From JADJMO01 sp016794445 (GTDB lineage Bacteria; Myxococcota_A; Polyangia; Polyangiales; JADJMO01): a stretch of 64,000 bases of DNA. The notes under the pieces are model-generated. The model was not told the origin of the DNA. It saw nothing but the letters and a program-made list of their open reading frames with translations, and made no database searches. The stretch's first letter is position 1. Every line of letters starts with the position of its first letter. Positions 1 through 8,912 of the stretch are shown here, in pieces. The stretch lies in NCBI GenBank assembly GCA_016794445.1, contig JAEUKC010000022.1, forward strand, positions 1 through 64,000. Reading direction: 5' to 3'. The translations under genes were made by a program, and so were the position numbers.

Positions 1-20
1 TCGTAGGCACGCTTGGACAT
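1..20 (-). CDS. 5' end of a gene running off the window (unknown product)
   Basis: An ATG at 20-18 on the minus strand directly follows the TGA of the glycosyltransferase (TGAATG), so the two are probably translationally coupled. Only M-S-K-R-A-Y is visible. Glycosyltransferases of this type are often followed by a glycoside phosphorylase or hydrolase gene, but nothing in six residues shows that here. Confidence 0.4.
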
Positions 21-2309
21 TCAGGTCGCGATCTCGCGCAGAGCGCGGGGATTGAGGGTGAGGACGCGATCGGAGGATCGCATCTCGCAGAGGGCCACGA
101 GGAACGAGAGCGTCGACTCGGCGCCCTGGTTCTCGTTGACCCGGTCTTCGTGCAAGCCGTCTCGACAGCCGCCGGTGGAGGGGTCGTAGAGCGATTGCTG
201 CAGGCGGTTCTGGCCGAGGAACCAGCTGAACGTGCGGCGGGCGCGCTCGAGCCAGCGGTCCTCGTGGGTGAGCCGGTGGGCGGTGAGCAGCGCCGAGACC
301 ATGGACGCGGCCTCGACGGGCTGCTGGTCGAAGGCCGCCTTCGTGCCGCCGCGCACGTAGAAGCCGTTGGTGCCGACCGGCGCGAAGAGGCCGTCCTCGT
401 CCTGCACCGACCACAGCCACTCGAGGGAGCGGAGGCCGGTCGCGGTCATCTCCTCGTGCTCCATGCGCGCGCCGGCGACGAGCAGCGCCTGCGGCAGGCG
501 CGCGTTGGCGTAGGTGAGCGAGTGCTCGAACCAAGGAAAATCGCGACGGCTCGCGCGCTGGTGGAGGTCGAGGAGCTTCTCGGCGAGAACGGTCTGTACC
601 GCCTGCACGTTGCTGTCGCCCTCGTAGGCGCGCAGGTACTCGTCGATCCCGAGCTCGGCGTAGGCCCAGGCGCGCGGGCTCGTGAAGCTCGAGACCACCG
701 GGAGTGCGGCGTGGAACAGGTGACGGGCGAGCGACTGACGGCCGGTGTGGCTGCCGCGGCCGACGACCGTGCCGAGCGCCCAGAGCGCGCGCCCGTGCGA
801 GTCCTCGGAGCCGGAGGCCTCGAGCCACCGGCGCGAGAACGACATGAAGTTGCGGAACCGCCCCCGCTCACGGTCGAAGCCGTGCTCGAGGAACGAGATG
901 TAGCGCGAGGCGAGCGCGCTCACCGTGGCCCGGTCGTCGGTGCCCACGTCCTCGAGCTGCGCCATCAAGAGGAGGCCCCGCGCGTTGTCGTCGACGCAGT
1001 AGCCATCCCCGCGCCGCGGCACGCTGAAGACCGCGTGCTGGAACAGGCCGGTGTCGTCGGTCATCAGCTGCAGGTGCGAGAGCCCGACCGCCGGCAGCTC
1101 GGCAGGTCTTCGGGCGAGCGGCTTGGCCTGGAACGCGGTGCGCAGACGCGCCGTGCGCTCGGCGCGCGCGCGCTCGAAGCTCTGCAGGTAGCTCGCGGCC
1201 ACCGCCGGCCACACCATCCGGCGGCCCTCGGCGAACGCCCGATCGCAGAGCGCCTGGCGTCGATCGTCGTGGTCGAGCAGCGCGTTGATCTCGCGGGCGA
1301 TCGCCGGGCCGTCCTTGACCGGCACGAGGATGCCGCGGCCGTCGGCGAGGAGTTCCCGCGCGTAGATGTACGGCGTGGAGATGACGGCCTTGCCGGACCC
1401 GACCGCGTAGGCCAGCGTGCCCGACGTGATCTGCTCCTGCTTGAGGTAGGGCGTGATGTAGATGTCCGCGGCCGAGAGGAACTCGGCGAGCTCGGCCTGG
1501 CTCACGAACCGGTCGTGGAAGATCATGCTGGCGTCGACCCCGAGGCGGCGCGCGCGGGTCTCCAGCGAGAGCCGGTAGGTCTCGCCGTGGCGCTCCTTGA
1601 CGTGCGGGTGGGTCGCGCCGAGCACGATGTAGATCGCGTCGGGGTGCCGCGCGAGGATCGCGGGCATCGCGTCGATCACGTGCTCGATGCCCTTGTCGGG
1701 CGAGAGCAGGCCGAACGTGAGAATGACGGATTTGCCCTCCACGCCGAGCTTGTCCTTGCTGGTCGGGTCGCGAGGGATGGTGGGGATCCCGTGCGGGATC
1801 ACGTCGATCTTCTCGGGCGAGACGCCGTGCACCTCATGCAGCAGCGCGGCGCCGTGCTGGCTCATGACGACCACGCGGTCGGAGATCGCGACGAGCTCGT
1901 TCATGGCGAGCCGTTGCCAGGGATCGGGCGTGCCGAGGATGGTGTGCAGCGTGGTGACGATCGGCATGCGCAGCTCGCGCAGGAGCGAGAGGACGTGGCT
2001 GCCGGCCTTGCCACCGAAGATGCCGTATTCGTGCTGCACGCAGACGATGTCGACGGTGTTGACGTTGAGGAAGTCGGCCGCCCGGCGGTACGACGCCGGG
2101 TCGTTCTCGGCGATCTCGAAGCGGACCCGCGGCGGGTAGGCGTGGCGGTGCCCGACGTCGTTCATCGCGAGCACGAAGCAGTCGAGGGCCGGGTCGACCG
2201 CGGCCAGCGCGTCGCTCAGATCGGTCGTGAAAGTGGCGATGCCGCACTGCCGCGGCAGGTGGTTGCCCAGCATGGCGACCCGGCGGATCCCGTTCGTGGT
2301 GGCTTCCAT
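21..2309 (-). CDS. GT4-family glycosyltransferase with a C-terminal helical-barrel-like domain
   Basis: A 762-residue protein. The first ~400 residues have the GT-B fold of family 4 glycosyltransferases: an N-terminal acceptor half opening with AMLGNHLPRQCGIATF, then a donor-binding half with LTFGLLSPDKGIEHVI and the nucleotide-sugar segment around EQITSGTLAYAVGSGKAVIST. Residues ~420-760 are a second domain (DDNARGLLLMAQLE, EDSHGRALWALG, NENQGAESTLSF) that looks like an alpha/alpha-barrel of the kind seen in carbohydrate enzymes. I chose the ATG at 2309 because GGAGGGG lies just upstream; an ATG at 2357 has no such site. It probably makes or remodels a glycan in the cytoplasm. The next gene starts immediately after its stop. 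Donor and acceptor cannot be read from the sequence. Confidence 0.88.
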   Translation of the reverse strand: MEATTNGIRRVAMLGNHLPRQCGIATFTTDLSDALAAVDPALDCFVLAMNDVGHRHAYPPRVRFEIAENDPASYRRAADFLNVNTVDIVCVQHEYGIFGGKAGSHVLSLLRELRMPIVTTLHTILGTPDPWQRLAMNELVAISDRVVVMSQHGAALLHEVHGVSPEKIDVIPHGIPTIPRDPTSKDKLGVEGKSVILTFGLLSPDKGIEHVIDAMPAILARHPDAIYIVLGATHPHVKERHGETYRLSLETRARRLGVDASMIFHDRFVSQAELAEFLSAADIYITPYLKQEQITSGTLAYAVGSGKAVISTPYIYARELLADGRGILVPVKDGPAIAREINALLDHDDRRQALCDRAFAEGRRMVWPAVAASYLQSFERARAERTARLRTAFQAKPLARRPAELPAVGLSHLQLMTDDTGLFQHAVFSVPRRGDGYCVDDNARGLLLMAQLEDVGTDDRATVSALASRYISFLEHGFDRERGRFRNFMSFSRRWLEASGSEDSHGRALWALGTVVGRGSHTGRQSLARHLFHAALPVVSSFTSPRAWAYAELGIDEYLRAYEGDSNVQAVQTVLAEKLLDLHQRASRRDFPWFEHSLTYANARLPQALLVAGARMEHEEMTATGLRSLEWLWSVQDEDGLFAPVGTNGFYVRGGTKAAFDQQPVEAASMVSALLTAHRLTHEDRWLERARRTFSWFLGQNRLQQSLYDPSTGGCRDGLHEDRVNENQGAESTLSFLVALCEMRSSDRVLTLNPRALREIAT

Positions 2310-2671
2310 GGCTCCCCTCCAGCGTCGGAAGGCGAGGCCCGTGGGCCGCGGCTCCAACCATCGGACAGAGCGCGCAAGCGAGCGGCAACAGATCGTGTTC
2401 GAACGTCACGCCCGACGTCCGAACCGACCGACAGTGTGGGTCTTCTCTCCCGGATACGCAATGCGCATTCCGCAGATTCACTGCGGAGCAGTGCAAGGGC
2501 GATAACGCAGAAACGCGGCTGATCGAGCGATGTTCACCGAATCGAGCCGCGAGAGACAGGACGGTCAACCACATCAGAATGATGGGGCGATTTCGATTCT
2601 GCCATCCAGCGCTGCCGCCCATGGAGCCCGTGCCCGACGCGACGCCGGTCGAGAACGGATACACTGGCGCC
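2310..2671. promoter_or_regulatory. 362-bp divergent intergenic region with a 7-bp inverted repeat
   Basis: This gap separates the minus-strand glycosyltransferase from the plus-strand lipoprotein and must hold both promoters. It contains TCCGCAG at 2469-2475 and its inverse CTGCGGA at 2481-2487 with a 5-nt spacer, and a 10-bp palindrome AATGCGCATT just before it. The inverted repeat could be an operator or a small hairpin. I cannot place -35/-10 boxes with confidence. Confidence 0.35.
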
Positions 2672-3103
2672 ATGCGCAGGCTCGTGCTCGTCGTGGCGGC
2701 GCTCCTGCCGGCGTGCGAGTTCCGCATCGCGGACGGGCCCGCCGCCGAGGCCGGGCGCGACACGGCGCGCGGCGTCGACCCACCGGCGCACGACGCCACC
2801 TTCGACGCGAGCCCCGTGCCCTGCCTCGAGCGACCGCTCCTCACGTGCCCGGTCGATCCGGGCGACACGAGACAGGCGACCCTCGACCGACAGTTCGAGA
2901 GCGAGGTCATGGGCTGTTTCGACGCCGGGTATGCCTGCGGCGACGTGACCGCGCGCTTCGAGGGCGGCTGCATGGTCGCGCTCGACGGCACCCGGGACCG
3001 CCACCCCGCGTTCTTCGGCTGCCTCGGGGACCGCCTCGCGACGGAGAGGTGGTCGTGCGGGGAGGGCACCACGACGGTTCACCTCGGCGACTGCCTGGAT
3101 TAG
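2672..3103 (+). CDS. Small Cys-rich lipoprotein of unknown function
   Basis: A 143-residue protein starting MRRLVLVVAALLPAC, a lipoprotein signal peptide with lipobox LPAC, so it should be secreted and lipidated. The mature part is acidic and has about eight cysteines (for example CLERPLLTC, CFDAGYAC, GWC-free GGCM, FFGC, CGEG, GDC), which suggests disulphide bonds in the periplasm or on the surface. An in-frame ATG at 2579 would add 31 residues ahead of the signal peptide and was not used. I do not recognise the family. The similarly exported hydrolase gene follows 57 bp later on the same strand. Confidence 0.65.
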   Translation: MRRLVLVVAALLPACEFRIADGPAAEAGRDTARGVDPPAHDATFDASPVPCLERPLLTCPVDPGDTRQATLDRQFESEVMGCFDAGYACGDVTARFEGGCMVALDGTRDRHPAFFGCLGDRLATERWSCGEGTTTVHLGDCLD

Positions 3104-3160
3104 TCCCTCGACCGGCAGCGGTGGCAAAAGGTCCGGTCTCGATGGTACCGTCAGACCTGC

Positions 3161-4321
3161 ATGTCGACGCGCGCAGTGCTGTGGGTCTCGTTGTGCGTGG
3201 GGTGCAGCTCTTCGACTTCGCCCGCCGAGCCGACCGATGTGGGCGTCGAAGCCGAGGCCGAGGTCCCCAAGATCAAGGCGCCCACGGGAGACCCGCTCAC
3301 CTGGGCGGTCGACAAGGCGGGGCCGTACAACGTCGGTCACCGCTCGTTCGACGTCACGTATCGCCCCCCGGGCCAGACGGCCGATCGCACGATCCCCGTC
3401 GACGTGTTCTACCCGACGCTCGACGCCGAAGGAGAGCACCCGAAGTACCTCAAGCTGTTCGGCGACCCCGACGTGTACGAGGAGGCGAGCGTCGCCCCAC
3501 CCCCCACGAGCGCGGGGTATCCGGTGCACGTCTACTCGCACGGCTCGAACGGCTTCGGCGGCACGAGCGCGGACATGGCGCACTGGTTCGGCTCGCACGG
3601 CTGGGTCTACGTGGCGCCGAACCACGTCGGCAACGTGCTCGGCGCCGGCGAGGGCAAGCGCCCCGTCTCGCTCTACTACCTGCGGTCGACCGACGTCACC
3701 GCCGCCCTCGACGCGGTCGAGAAGCTCGCGGCGCCCGACCCGCTCGCTGGCAAGCTGCGCACCAAGCGCGTGCTCATGAGCGGGCACAGCTACGGCACGT
3801 TCACCACGTGGGCGTCCGCGGGCGCGCAGTTCGACGTCAAGGCCATCCAGGCCAAGTGCGACAAAGGCGAGTTCACCGCCCCGTGCAAGCCGGAGGAGCT
3901 CGCGGTGTTCGCCAAGGGCGTCGCCGATCCGCGCATCGTCGCGGGCATCCCGATGGCCGGTGGCGCGAGCGACTGGTTCGTCGCCGGCGCCTACGATCAG
4001 CCCGCGAAACCGATGCTGCTGATGTCGGGCAGCCTCGACGTGAGCGGCAGCGAGATCTTCGGGAAGGTGACGACCCTCGACCTCACGTGGATCGACTTCG
4101 AGGGCGGCTGTCACCAGCTGTTCGCGCTCGGCGGGTGTTCGGGCTTCGACGAGAAGAGCGGGTGGGCGCTCACCAACACCTGGGCGTTCGCCTTCGGCCG
4201 GCGCCACGTGCTCGGCGACGCGAGCGCGCGCACCACCGCGATCGTCACCGGCACCGAGTCGCTCGATCCGCGCATCAAGTTCCAGCACAAGGGGCCGACC
4301 ACCGCGCCCTCGGGATCGTGA
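3161..4321 (+). CDS. Alpha/beta-hydrolase lipoprotein
   Basis: A 386-residue lipoprotein with signal peptide MSTRAVLWVSLCVGCSSS (lipobox CVGC or LCVGC). The nucleophile elbow is G-H-S-Y-G with Ser210. Upstream are the oxyanion-side segment YPVHVYSHGSNGFGG and the typical loop GWVYVAPNHVGN, and a late His lies in FEGGCHQLF. This is the pattern of dienelactone-hydrolase or PAF-acetylhydrolase-like enzymes, which cleave esters. The substrate is unknown. The stop lies 2 bp before the start of the DUF1592-type gene, so these genes are probably cotranscribed. Confidence 0.8.
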   Translation: MSTRAVLWVSLCVGCSSSTSPAEPTDVGVEAEAEVPKIKAPTGDPLTWAVDKAGPYNVGHRSFDVTYRPPGQTADRTIPVDVFYPTLDAEGEHPKYLKLFGDPDVYEEASVAPPPTSAGYPVHVYSHGSNGFGGTSADMAHWFGSHGWVYVAPNHVGNVLGAGEGKRPVSLYYLRSTDVTAALDAVEKLAAPDPLAGKLRTKRVLMSGHSYGTFTTWASAGAQFDVKAIQAKCDKGEFTAPCKPEELAVFAKGVADPRIVAGIPMAGGASDWFVAGAYDQPAKPMLLMSGSLDVSGSEIFGKVTTLDLTWIDFEGGCHQLFALGGCSGFDEKSGWALTNTWAFAFGRRHVLGDASARTTAIVTGTESLDPRIKFQHKGPTTAPSGS

Positions 4322-4323
4322 CC

Positions 4324-5973
4324 ATGCGCCGCTTGCTCCCGTTCGTCGCGCTCCTCGTGGGCTGTCACGGCAAGGTCGGTGGCTCCGACAACCCGCCGCC
4401 ACCCGTCCTGCCCGCGGGGGTCGGCGAGCCCACGCCGATCGCGGCCCAGCGCCTCACCGCGACCCAGTACCGCGCGGCGATCCGCGATCTCTTCGGCCCC
4501 AGCATCGTGGTGTCGGCGCTCGAGCCCGACGTCGTCACGCCGGAGGACAACGGCTTCGAGACCACCGCCGCCGGCCGCAGCGCGATCAGCAAGCGGGGCG
4601 TCGAGCAGTACGAGACGGCCGCGTACTCGATCGCCAACCAGATCGTCGCCGACCCGAAGCTGCTCGCGATCGCCCTCCCCTGCAAGCCCGCCACCGTCGA
4701 CGACCCGACGTGCGCCAGGACGTTCGCTTCGGAGACGGGGCGCCGGGTGTTCCGTCGGCGCCTCTCGACCGCCGAGGTCGACCGCGTGGTGGCCATCGTC
4801 ACCACCGCGGCGGCCAAGCTCGGCTCGTTCGAGAAGGGCCTGGTCTACGGGATCGCGTCGCTCCTGCAGTCGCCGAGCTTCCTCTACCGGCCGGTCGTCG
4901 GCGAGCCCGACCCGAAGGACTCGAGCAAGCGGCGCTTCACCGCGGTCGAGCTCGCGAGTCGGCTCTCGTTCTTCCTCTGGAACACCATCCCCGACGAGCC
5001 GCTGCTCGCCGCGGCCGAGAGCGGCGCGCTCGTCACCGAGGCCGGGCTCGGCGCCGAGGTGACCCGCATGCTCGCCTCGCCCAAGGCGCGCGACGGCCTC
5101 CGCGCGTTCGTCCGCGAGTGGCTGCGGCTCGGTGAGCTCGACGCGCTCGAGAAGGACTCGAAGCTCTTCACCACCTACACCTCGGAGCTCGGCGCGATGG
5201 CGCGCGAGGAGACCCTGAAGGTGTTCGAGGATCTGGTGTTCGACCGCGACGAAGACGTGCGCACGGTGTTCACCACGCGACGCACGTTCGTGAACGCGAA
5301 GCTCGCGTCGATGTACCAGGTGCCGGCGCCTTCACCGACGGGCTTCGCGCCGATCGAGCTGCCCGCCGACGGCGCGCGGCGCGGCCTGCTCGGGCACCTG
5401 TCGATCCTGGCGCTCTACGCGCACCCCACGAGCTCCTCGGCCACGCTGCGCGGCAAGTTCGTGCGCGAGAAGCTCCTGTGTCAACCGATCCCGCCGCCGC
5501 CGGCCGGCCTCAACACCGCCATCCCGGAGCCGGACGCGGTGTCGCGCACCCTGCGCCAGCGCGTGAAGGTCCACCTGACCGACGCCTACTGCAACGGCTG
5601 CCACTCGCAGATGGACCCGATCGGTCTCGGGCTCGAGTCGTTCGACGGCATCGGGCGGTTCCGCACCAAGGAGAACGGCGGCGTCATCGATCCGAGCGGC
5701 AACCTCGACGGCGCCTATTTCTCCGGGCCCGCCGACCTGGGGGTGGTGATCGCCGAACACCCGAACCTGCCAGCGTGTTTCGCGCGCAAGCTCTACCAGT
5801 ACGGGACCGGGCAGCTGCTCGGCGACAAGCAGTCGCTGACCATCGGCGCGCTCGTCGCTCCGTTCAGCAAGAGCGGGTACCGCCTCAAGACCCTGATCGC
5901 GGCGGTGGCGCTGAGCCCCGAGTTCCGACAAGCCGGCACGCCGAAGGAACTGCCGCCGAAGGAGGCCAAGTGA
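4324..5973 (+). CDS. DUF1587/1595/1592/1588/1585 multidomain lipoprotein with a CxxCH motif
   Basis: A 549-residue protein starting MRRLLPFVALLVGC (lipobox LVGC). It shows the usual domain order of this family: a DUF1587 part near the N-terminus (RLTATQYRAAIRDLFG), DUF1595 and DUF1592 in the middle (ELASRLSFFLWNTIPDEPLL, REWLRLGELD), DUF1588 with C423-N-G-C-H427 followed by SQMDPIGLGLESFD, and DUF1585 at the end (FARKLYQYGTGQLLG). The CxxCH could bind c-type haem. These proteins are common in Planctomycetes and Myxococcota and almost always pair with a DUF1552 protein, as here. Their biochemical role is not established. GTGA overlap links it to the next gene. Confidence 0.88.
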   Translation: MRRLLPFVALLVGCHGKVGGSDNPPPPVLPAGVGEPTPIAAQRLTATQYRAAIRDLFGPSIVVSALEPDVVTPEDNGFETTAAGRSAISKRGVEQYETAAYSIANQIVADPKLLAIALPCKPATVDDPTCARTFASETGRRVFRRRLSTAEVDRVVAIVTTAAAKLGSFEKGLVYGIASLLQSPSFLYRPVVGEPDPKDSSKRRFTAVELASRLSFFLWNTIPDEPLLAAAESGALVTEAGLGAEVTRMLASPKARDGLRAFVREWLRLGELDALEKDSKLFTTYTSELGAMAREETLKVFEDLVFDRDEDVRTVFTTRRTFVNAKLASMYQVPAPSPTGFAPIELPADGARRGLLGHLSILALYAHPTSSSATLRGKFVREKLLCQPIPPPPAGLNTAIPEPDAVSRTLRQRVKVHLTDAYCNGCHSQMDPIGLGLESFDGIGRFRTKENGGVIDPSGNLDGAYFSGPADLGVVIAEHPNLPACFARKLYQYGTGQLLGDKQSLTIGALVAPFSKSGYRLKTLIAAVALSPEFRQAGTPKELPPKEAK

Positions 5974-7301
5974 AACACCGCTGGACCCGTCGCAGCGTGC
6001 TCCGCGGCCTGCTCGGCGGCGGCCTCGTGAGCATCGGCCTGCCGTTCCTCGAGTCCATCGCGCGGCCCCGGCGCGCGATGGCGGCGCCCGACCTGTTCCC
6101 CAAGCGCTTCGGCCTGTTCTTCTGGGGCAACGGCGTGCTGCCGGAGCTGTGGCGTCCGAAGAAGACGGGCGACACCTTCGACGCCTGGGATCTCTCCGAG
6201 ACGCTCGCGCCCCTCGCGCCGCACAAGAAGAAGGTCTCGGTGGTGAGCGGGCTCAAGGTGCCGATCCCCAACGCGGTGCCGCACCTCTCCGGGCCGATCG
6301 GGTTCTTCTCGGGGAGCAAGCCCCTGCCGAGCGACGCGAGCGCCTTCGCGGCAGCCACCCTCGACCAGCAGATCGCCGAGAAGATCGGTGGGGAGTCGCG
6401 GTTCCGCTCGCTCGAGGTCGGCGTGCAGCCCGGGATCACGGGGCTCTCGTACTCCGGCCCTGGCGCCCTCAACCCCGCGGAGACCTCTCCCGCGGCGCTG
6501 TTCCAGCGGGTGTTCGGCCCCGAGTTCGTCCCACCGGGCAGCACGCCCAAGGAGAACCCCACCCTCGCGCTGCGCAAGAGCGTCCTCGACGCGGTGACGA
6601 GCGAGACCGCGTCGCTGCAGACCGTGCTCGGCGCGTCGGACCGCGCGCGCCTCGACGAACACCTCACCGGGATCCGGGCGCTCGAGCTGCGGATCAAGAA
6701 GCTGCAGGAGACCCCGCCCGCCATCCTCGGGTGCAAGCCTCCGGCGCCGCCGAAGGCCGACTACCCGAGCGTGGGCGGCCGCCCGCCCATGTCCGAGATC
6801 TCGCGCGTGATGGCCGACCTCACGGCGATGGCCGTGGCGTGCGACCAGACCCGCGTGTTCAGCTTCTGGTTCTCGCAGCCGGTCAACAACACGCTGTTCC
6901 CCGGCGCCGCCTCGGGCCACCACCAGCTGACCCACGACGAGCCGAGCCCTCAGCCGCAGGTCGCCGCGATCCTCCTGCAGATCATGGCCGAGTTCTCCTA
7001 TCTGATCGGCGCGCTCGACGCGATCCCCGAGGGGGAGGGCACGGTCCTCGACCACTGCGCGCTGCTCGGCACCACGGACTGCAACCTCGGTCGACAGCAC
7101 ACGCTCGACCAGTATCCGATCGTGATCGCCGGCTCGGGCAACGGCACGCTCCGGACCGGCGTCCACTACGACGGGCAAGCCAAGAGCCAGAGCACCTCCT
7201 ACGCGGCCCTCACCCTGGCCCGCGCGATGGGCCTCGACGATCTCCCGAGCTGGGGCGACGACAAGGTGAACACCGAGATCTCCACCCTGAGGCTCGCCTG
7301 A
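5970..7301 (+). CDS. DUF1552 protein with a twin-arginine signal
   Basis: A 443-residue protein. The GTG start at 5970 overlaps the previous TGA (GTGA) and is preceded by AAGGAGG at 5958-5964, a strong ribosome site. The N-terminus MKHRWTRRSVLRGLLGGG is a Tat signal (RRSVLRG), so it is probably exported folded. The body carries the DUF1552 pattern (FGLFFWGNGVLPELW, LDQQIAEKIGG, TDCNLGRQHTLDQYPIVIAG). The family lies next to DUF1592 proteins across planctomycetes and myxobacteria, and its C-terminal region resembles sulfatase or DUF1501-like folds. The function is unknown. Confidence 0.88.
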   Translation: MKHRWTRRSVLRGLLGGGLVSIGLPFLESIARPRRAMAAPDLFPKRFGLFFWGNGVLPELWRPKKTGDTFDAWDLSETLAPLAPHKKKVSVVSGLKVPIPNAVPHLSGPIGFFSGSKPLPSDASAFAAATLDQQIAEKIGGESRFRSLEVGVQPGITGLSYSGPGALNPAETSPAALFQRVFGPEFVPPGSTPKENPTLALRKSVLDAVTSETASLQTVLGASDRARLDEHLTGIRALELRIKKLQETPPAILGCKPPAPPKADYPSVGGRPPMSEISRVMADLTAMAVACDQTRVFSFWFSQPVNNTLFPGAASGHHQLTHDEPSPQPQVAAILLQIMAEFSYLIGALDAIPEGEGTVLDHCALLGTTDCNLGRQHTLDQYPIVIAGSGNGTLRTGVHYDGQAKSQSTSYAALTLARAMGLDDLPSWGDDKVNTEISTLRLA

Positions 7302-7302
7302 G

Positions 7303-8157
7303 GTGCGCCGCCTCTTCGCTCTGCTTCTCGGCCTCGGGGTCGCCGCGTCGTTCGGGTGCGCCGCGACCGTGGAGCCCACCTGCGAGCCCGGCCCGTCGCA
7401 GGCCTACGTGATCACGGCGCTCGGCTTCACCCGCGAGAACCCGAAGGGCGTGGCCGCGGGCTTCGACCTCGACCACCGCGTCACCCTCAAGCCCGAGTCG
7501 CTCGGCTGCGGCAAGACCGACCTCGTGTCGCCCACCGGCGAGCAGGGCATCGACAACCAGCTCGCGCTCCTGGTGCCCGACATCGAGAAGCGGGTCGGCA
7601 ACGCGATCGACGGCATCATCCAGGGGGCGATCAACGACGGCCGCCTGCTCATCGTGTTCGATCTCAAGAACGTGCAGAGCCAGGACCAGGACCAGTGCGT
7701 CGACCTCGACGTGAAGCTCGCCGAGGGCAAGCCCACGCTCGGGACCGACGGCGTGGTCGAGGCGTTCCAGACCTTCGATCCTCGCAAGCAGGGCCAGCAG
7801 ATCAGCAAGGCCACGGGCGGGCGGATCGACAAGCGCGTGTTCACCATCGGCCCGTTCCCGCTGCGCATCCCCATCGCCATCTTCGACGTGAGCTTCATGG
7901 TCTACATCCGCGACGCGATCATCAGGTTCACCATCGACGAGGAGGGCAACCTCGACGGCCTGCTCGGCGGCGGCGTCTCGCTGGACGAGATCGCCGAGGG
8001 CGTGAAGGACGGCGCGGGCCTCGCCGACCTGATCCCGCAGATCAAGTTCATCGGGAAGGCCGCCGCCGATCTCGGCTACGACGAGAACGAGGGCACTTGC
8101 TCGCTGGTCTCCGCCGCCCTCGCCTTCAAGGCTCGCCCCGCCTTCCTCCGCCCATGA
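7303..8157 (+). CDS. Lipoprotein of unknown function
   Basis: A 284-residue protein beginning MRRLFALLLGLGVAASFGCAA, with lipobox SFGC. The GTG start lies 2 bp after the stop of the DUF1552 gene, and the 3' end overlaps the next ATG by ATGA, so it belongs to the same transcript. The mature protein has repeated hydrophobic-amphipathic stretches (IEKRVGNAIDGIIQGAINDGRLLIVFDL) and one late Cys pair, but no motif I recognise. The context suggests a cell-envelope role beside the DUF1592/DUF1552 pair. Confidence 0.7.
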   Translation: MRRLFALLLGLGVAASFGCAATVEPTCEPGPSQAYVITALGFTRENPKGVAAGFDLDHRVTLKPESLGCGKTDLVSPTGEQGIDNQLALLVPDIEKRVGNAIDGIIQGAINDGRLLIVFDLKNVQSQDQDQCVDLDVKLAEGKPTLGTDGVVEAFQTFDPRKQGQQISKATGGRIDKRVFTIGPFPLRIPIAIFDVSFMVYIRDAIIRFTIDEEGNLDGLLGGGVSLDEIAEGVKDGAGLADLIPQIKFIGKAAADLGYDENEGTCSLVSAALAFKARPAFLRP

Positions 8158-8912
8158 GCATGGCACGAATGGCAGCAGTGGCAGGAATGGCAGCAAGCCT
8201 CCTGCTCGGGGGGGTCGCGCGCGCCGAGCCGGCCAACGTGATCGTCGAGCTCGGGCCGCTGCTCGGCGCCCGGCGCTTCAGCTTCACGGACCCGAGCGCC
8301 GCGACCCTGCGCGACTACGAGGCCACGGGCGCGTTCGGGGTCGCGCTGCGCGCCGAGGCCTACCCGCTCGCGCTCGCGCCGAACCTCCGCCTCGGCGTCG
8401 GGTTCGGCTACCACACGACCACCGGGCTCTACTCGGACACCGACCGCGGCCGCAGCATCCCGTCGATCTGGACCCACCTCGAAGCCGCCGCCGCGCTCCG
8501 GCTGGCGCTCGGGGACACCACCGTGGCCCTCGGCCTCGGCGTCCAGCGCGAGCACTTCGACTTCGCCGACGGCGACACCACGCTGCCAGCCGCCCGCTAC
8601 TTCGGGTTGCGTGTTGGGCTGGCGCTCCGGGTGCCGCTCGGCCCCCTCGCGCTCGTCGCTTCCGGCGCCGCGTTGCCCGTCACCCGCCTCGGCGGCGTCA
8701 GCGAGCGCTGGGCGAAGGCGCGTGCGTTCGGCTTCGAGGGCACGTTCGGGGTCGCGGTCCCCCTGACCCCCACGCTCGAGGCACGCGCGCTCGTCGGGCA
8801 CACGCGATACGGCTCCCGTTACGAAGGCCCCTCCTCGGCCGTGGGCGGCGACGCCAGCGGCGCGACCGACGCGCTCTCGCGCTTGCAGGTGACCCTTGTC
8901 TTCTCGTACTGA
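8154..8912 (+). CDS. Predicted outer-membrane beta-barrel protein
   Basis: A 252-residue exported protein. The ATG at 8154 overlaps the previous stop (ATGA); a second ATG at 8160 is also possible. The signal peptide MSMARMAAVAGMAASLLLGGVARA ends in an ARA-type cleavage site. Its coding sequence is an unusual run of ATGGCA-like units (see the repeat entry). The mature protein alternates hydrophobic and polar residues with many Gly and aromatic positions (LRLGVGFGYHTTTGLY, TVALGLGVQREHF) and ends LQVTLVFSY, an aromatic C-terminus typical of outer-membrane barrels. The barrel prediction is inference from this pattern. Confidence 0.65.
   Translation: MSMARMAAVAGMAASLLLGGVARAEPANVIVELGPLLGARRFSFTDPSAATLRDYEATGAFGVALRAEAYPLALAPNLRLGVGFGYHTTTGLYSDTDRGRSIPSIWTHLEAAAALRLALGDTTVALGLGVQREHFDFADGDTTLPAARYFGLRVGLALRVPLGPLALVASGAALPVTRLGGVSERWAKARAFGFEGTFGVAVPLTPTLEARALVGHTRYGSRYEGPSSAVGGDASGATDALSRLQVTLVFSY
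8160..8197 (+). repeat. Dispersed TGGCAGCA-type short repeat, copy inside a signal peptide
   Basis: The stretch reads as near-repeats of a 9-base unit (ATGGCACGA, ATGGCAGCA, GTGGCAGGA, ATGGCAGCA). Related copies lie at 29554-29574 (minus strand) and about 63824-63846. Here it encodes the hydrophobic signal peptide; on the other strand it reads as a Cys/His-rich string that has no meaning of its own. Confidence 0.5.
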
